Source: an uncultured Lachnospiraceae bacterium (GTDB lineage Bacteria > Bacillota > Clostridia > Lachnospirales > Lachnospiraceae). From it: a stretch of 64,000 bases of DNA. Shown here piece by piece: positions 61,246 through 64,000 of this stretch (position 1 is the stretch's first letter; every line of letters begins with the position of its first letter). Both the position numbers and the translations under genes were made by a program. The DNA is taken from assembly GCA_947382415.1 (NCBI GenBank), contig CANCYO010000003.1:62001-126000 (forward strand), written 5' to 3'. The notes beneath the pieces were generated by a model. It was not told the origin of the DNA. It saw nothing but the letters and a program-made list of their open reading frames with translations, and did no database searches.

Positions 61246-62763
61246 TCACTGCTCTGCGCATGGCGCTTCCTCATCCTCCGTCCATGCCAGCGCACATTTC
61301 ACGGCTCTACGCCAGCCCTTTAACAATCCGGCTCTTCTCTCAGCCGTCATTTGGGGTTCAAATACAGACTCCACACTTCTGTTGGCCCTGATCTCTTCCT
61401 TATCCTTCCAATATCCCACAGCCAGACCTGCCAGATACGCCGCGCCCAGCGCAGTGGTTTCGATACAGCCGGGTCTCTCCACCTGTGTCTCCACAATATC
61501 CGACTGGAACTGCATAAGAAAATTATTGGCGCTGGCTCCGCCGTCCACTCTCAGACTTCTCAAGGCTATCCCGCTGTCCTGCTCCATTGCCCGGATCACA
61601 TCCGCCGTCTGGTAAGCGATGGACTCCAGAACCGCCCGAATAAAATGCGCCTTGGTGCAGCCCCTTGTGATACCTGTTATCGTACCTCTGGCATATTGAT
61701 TCCAATAAGGCGCTCCCAGACCGGCGAAAGCCGGCACCACATACACTCCCGCAGTGTCCTCCACCTGCTCTGCAAACTCCTGAGACTGAGGCGTACTGCG
61801 GATCATATCCAGACTGTCCCTCAGCCACTGCACTCCCGCTCCGGCCACAAACACACTGCCCTCCAAAGCATACTCCACACTGCCGTCCGCGGTGGCGGCT
61901 ATCGTTGTGAGAAGCCCCGATCTGGATTCAATGGCCTGCGCTCCGGTATTCATCAGGAGAAAACATCCCGTTCCGTAGGTGTTTTTCACCTCGCCCTGCT
62001 CGAAACAGCACTGCCCGAACAGCGCTGCCTGCTGGTCTCCCGCGATTCCCGCAATGGGAATGGGCCCGCCCAGAACAGACGGCTCCACCATCCCGCACTG
62101 TCCTCCGGACGCCACTACCCGGGGCAGCATGACTTCAGGAATCCTGAAATACTCCAGAATCTCCTGATCCCATTCTAATTTATGAATGTCAAAGAGCATG
62201 GTGCGGGAAGCATTGGTATAGTCCGTTACATGAGTCTTACCCCTGGTCAGATTCCAGATCAGCCAGGCGTCTACCGTGCCAAACAGCAACTCTCCGGCCT
62301 CCGCACGTTCCCGTGCGCCAGGAACATTGTCCAGAATCCATTCAATCTTGGTGGCGCTAAAATAAGCGTCGGGAATCAGTCCGGTTCTCTCCCGCAGCAC
62401 CCTGTCGAAGCCATCCCGCTTCAGCTCTTCGATGCGGTCCGAGGTACGGCGGCACTGCCATACGATGGCATTGTACACCGGTTCACCCGTATTTTTATCC
62501 CACACCACCGTAGTCTCCCGCTGATTGGTGATACCGATACCGCAGATCTGATCGGCTCCCGCCCCCAGCTTGGCCATGGCCTCCGCGGCCACCGCAAGCT
62601 GTGACGACCAGATTTCCATGGGATCATGTTCCACCCAGCCGGGCTTCGGATAAATCTGCGTAAATTCCTTCTGGGCTATAGAACAAATATTACCCTTCCT
62701 GTCAAAAAGAATACAACGGGAACTTGTGGTTCCCTGATCAAGAGCCATGATATAACCTTGCAT
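61246..62763 (-). CDS. glpK: Glycerol kinase
   Basis: This 505-residue FGGY-family kinase phosphorylates glycerol to glycerol 3-phosphate. It has IMALDQGTTSSRCILFDRKG at the N-terminus, GITNQRETTVVWD, IAGIAGDQQAALFGQ, NTYGTGCFLLMNTG and the FGGY signature region GGASANNFLMQFQSDI. Length and motifs are typical. GGGAGG lies 4 bases before the ATG. The last ~15 residues (ALAWTEDEEAPCAEQ) are coded next to a short degenerate repeat at 61200-61260. No glycerol transporter or glpD lies in the window. Confidence 0.96.
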   Translation of the reverse strand: MQGYIMALDQGTTSSRCILFDRKGNICSIAQKEFTQIYPKPGWVEHDPMEIWSSQLAVAAEAMAKLGAGADQICGIGITNQRETTVVWDKNTGEPVYNAIVWQCRRTSDRIEELKRDGFDRVLRERTGLIPDAYFSATKIEWILDNVPGARERAEAGELLFGTVDAWLIWNLTRGKTHVTDYTNASRTMLFDIHKLEWDQEILEYFRIPEVMLPRVVASGGQCGMVEPSVLGGPIPIAGIAGDQQAALFGQCCFEQGEVKNTYGTGCFLLMNTGAQAIESRSGLLTTIAATADGSVEYALEGSVFVAGAGVQWLRDSLDMIRSTPQSQEFAEQVEDTAGVYVVPAFAGLGAPYWNQYARGTITGITRGCTKAHFIRAVLESIAYQTADVIRAMEQDSGIALRSLRVDGGASANNFLMQFQSDIVETQVERPGCIETTALGAAYLAGLAVGYWKDKEEIRANRSVESVFEPQMTAERRAGLLKGWRRAVKCALAWTEDEEAPCAEQ

Positions 62764-62817
62764 ATAACCTCCCTCATTAAGCTTTGCTTTTCCTTTATCT
62801 CACGCGTATATTCACAA

Positions 62818-62859
62818 AGGCCCAGTTCTCTACCGCCGAAGCAGCCAAGAGCCGGGCCT
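62818..62859 (-). terminator. Terminator-like hairpin after the deacetylase gene
   Basis: AGGCCCGG and CTGGGCCT enclose a second pairing stretch (CTCT...AGAG), forming a long two-part hairpin 15 bases past the deacetylase stop, followed by TTGTG on the minus strand. The weak U-tract makes it a partial or doubtful terminator between this gene and glpK. Confidence 0.5.
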
Positions 62860-62873
62860 CTCTCATTCATCCT

Positions 62874-63695
62874 CTAAAAAAACGCAGTCAGATCTGCATA
62901 TGTGCCGCCGGGAATCTCCACTGCCTTCTCATCCTCCAAAAGCAGCCAGACACTCATCGCATTAGGGTTGTACACCGCATTGCAGTCCGCGGAGAACTGT
63001 AGATTCTTCGCAGCCGTCATATAATCAACGATTTCGATATTGGTTGCATACCAGATGTCTTCCCTGCCTCCCATGTATTCACAGAACTCTTCAATGACTT
63101 CCCAGTTGTTATTCTTGTCAAACTCATAGCTGTGCCCCCACACATACATGAGCTTCAGATACTGAGGTTTCTTGAACTCCGCAAAAAATCTGGCCTTCTC
63201 CATCAATTGAGGATCGTCGTGATGACAGGTGGCCTTCCATTCCATATAATCCACCGGCATCTCAAACTCACCCGTAGTCTCCACAACGCGGGCATACGCA
63301 ATACCCAACTGACGGTAAAGCTGCTTGATCTCCTCACTGTAGGAACCGTTGGGATAAGCATGTCCGCGAACCACCGTCCCCATGATGCGCTCCAGCCCGA
63401 TCCTGTCATCCAGAACCTCCTGTGCCACCGCCGTCATGGGACAGCGCGCGATGGTGGGATGCGTCATGGTGTGGGTCGCCACCTCATGTCCCTGATAGAG
63501 CTCCTTGATCTGCTCCTCGGGCAGACGCGGAATCGGCTTGTCCATTCCCATCATGCCATAGTTCAGATTAAAAGTCCCTTTGATCCCATGTTTGTTAAAA
63601 ATATCGACCAGACGCACATCCTGCGGCTTGCCGTCATCATAACTCATGGTCAGTACCTTTGCTTTCCCCCCCGGGAAACATACATATACCTTCAT
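62874..63695 (-). CDS. Polysaccharide deacetylase family protein
   Basis: A 273-residue NodB-homology (CE4) protein without a signal peptide, so probably cytoplasmic. MSYDDGKPQDV carries the Asp-Asp pair at residues 20-21, THTMTHPTIARCP the H-x3-H metal ligands, and GHAYPNGSYSEE a motif-3-like segment. It would remove N- or O-acetyl or related groups from a small substrate or oligosaccharide; many cytoplasmic relatives are uncharacterised. The ATG at 63695 has GGAGGT 6 bases upstream and is preferred over the ATG two codons earlier that abuts it. Confidence 0.88.
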   Translation of the reverse strand: MKVYVCFPGGKAKVLTMSYDDGKPQDVRLVDIFNKHGIKGTFNLNYGMMGMDKPIPRLPEEQIKELYQGHEVATHTMTHPTIARCPMTAVAQEVLDDRIGLERIMGTVVRGHAYPNGSYSEEIKQLYRQLGIAYARVVETTGEFEMPVDYMEWKATCHHDDPQLMEKARFFAEFKKPQYLKLMYVWGHSYEFDKNNNWEVIEEFCEYMGGREDIWYATNIEIVDYMTAAKNLQFSADCNAVYNPNAMSVWLLLEDEKAVEIPGGTYADLTAFF

Positions 63696-63763
63696 CGCCA
63701 TACCTCCGACCGCCCTTTGTATTCTAAATACAGGACAGCCTCTTTCCTGTTTTCTTTCCTTCT

Positions 63764-63792
63764 ATAGTATAACTTTTTTTGCCATTTCGCAA
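63764..63792 (-). promoter_or_regulatory. Probable promoter of the deacetylase gene
   Basis: On the minus strand TTGCGA (63792-63787) and TACTAT (63769-63764) are 17 bases apart, about 70 bases before the ATG at 63695. Confidence 0.5.
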
Positions 63793-63904
63793 CTCTTTTT
63801 ATACAATCCGGCATAGCCGGCATGGAAAGATGTCTTTATCAGAAGTTGAGGGAGGCAGCTTTTCCTGCGGCATCGCAGCAGCAGCGCAGGGTCTAGTCTC
63901 CAGT

Positions 63905-64000
63905 CTATTCAAAAGTATGTTCTTTGATAAAAAGATAAATCTTTTCATAATCATAGCTTGGATCAAAATATAATTCCACTTTTTTTCCTGAATGATTATA
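63905..64000 (-). CDS. C-terminal end of a gene cut by the window edge
   Basis: The last 96 bases read on the minus strand as 31 codons and a TAG, with natural-looking residues such as GKKVELYFDPSYDYEKIYLF. The rest of the gene lies beyond the window and the family cannot be named. Between its stop and the deacetylase promoter are about 110 bases with only short GC-rich inverted repeats. Confidence 0.5.
   Translation of the reverse strand, partial: YNHSGKKVELYFDPSYDYEKIYLFIKEHTFE

Noticed and set aside
63779..63973. 64-codon plus-strand frame near the right edge
   Set aside because: The minus-strand reading of the same edge looks more protein-like, and the plus-strand frame has no ribosome binding site or family resemblance.

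Overview
The window looks like a chromosomal segment of an anaerobic Firmicute, most likely a Lachnospiraceae (class Clostridia). This rests on the hrcA-grpE-dnaK-dnaJ operon with a perfect CIRCE operator, a DUF6465-type protein, a CotH/VTC/DUF4956 trio, several clostridial-type polytopic membrane proteins (DUF6044, DUF6056-like, DUF6077-like) and strong AGGAGG-type ribosome binding sites. Genus is not resolved. Almost all genes lie on the minus strand; the exceptions are the first gene (LysM protein) and an SGNH-like protein at about 19.2-20.2 kb.

About 1.4-47.2 kb is one large surface-glycan locus. Part A (1.4-19.0 kb) holds two GT2 glycosyltransferases, a methyltransferase-kinase fusion, a Wzt-type ATPase and a Wzm/TagG-type permease (an ABC-exported polysaccharide), rfbC, rfbA and rfbB for dTDP-4-keto-6-deoxy sugars, and two membrane-anchored GH25 muramidases. 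The methyltransferase-kinase beside Wzt resembles the WbdD/Wzt chain-capping arrangement of Gram-negative O-antigens. Part B (20.2-32.7 kb) is an array of polytopic GT-C-like proteins, a GtrB-type polyprenyl-phosphate glycosyltransferase and an RffA-type aminotransferase, suggesting side-chain decoration outside the membrane with lipid-linked sugars. A small foreign island (about 21.0-22.7 kb, a DUF4062 gene and a decayed DUF1016/YhcG gene) sits inside this array. Part C (32.7-43.1 kb) is a tightly overlapping pseudaminic-acid operon (pseG, pseI, pseH, pseF) that also contains an acyl carrier protein, an FkbH-like HAD protein, an SGNH hydrolase, a GT2, a flippase-like ABC protein and a sialyltransferase-like GT52 protein. 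The ACP/FkbH pair suggests an unusual N-acyl (for example glyceryl) form of the sugar. pseB, pseC and rfbD are not in the window.

Upstream of part C, an intergenic stretch (43.05-43.6 kb) carries a recognisable promoter and a striking fold-back element with 31-bp perfect arms and two nested hairpins. Beyond it come a second DUF6044 protein, a second GtrII-type protein with a promoter that may give a leaderless message, and an Rpn-type nuclease.

From 48.5 kb rightwards the content is mostly housekeeping: the CIRCE-controlled heat-shock operon, a Lys/Ala-rich DUF6465 protein, the DUF4956-VTC-CotH trio, uppP, a patatin-like lipase, an aminotransferase, glpK and a polysaccharide deacetylase. uppP (undecaprenyl phosphate recycling) connects functionally to the glycan locus. 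The right edge cuts an unidentified minus-strand gene. No tRNA, rRNA, CRISPR array or intact insertion sequence was recognised.
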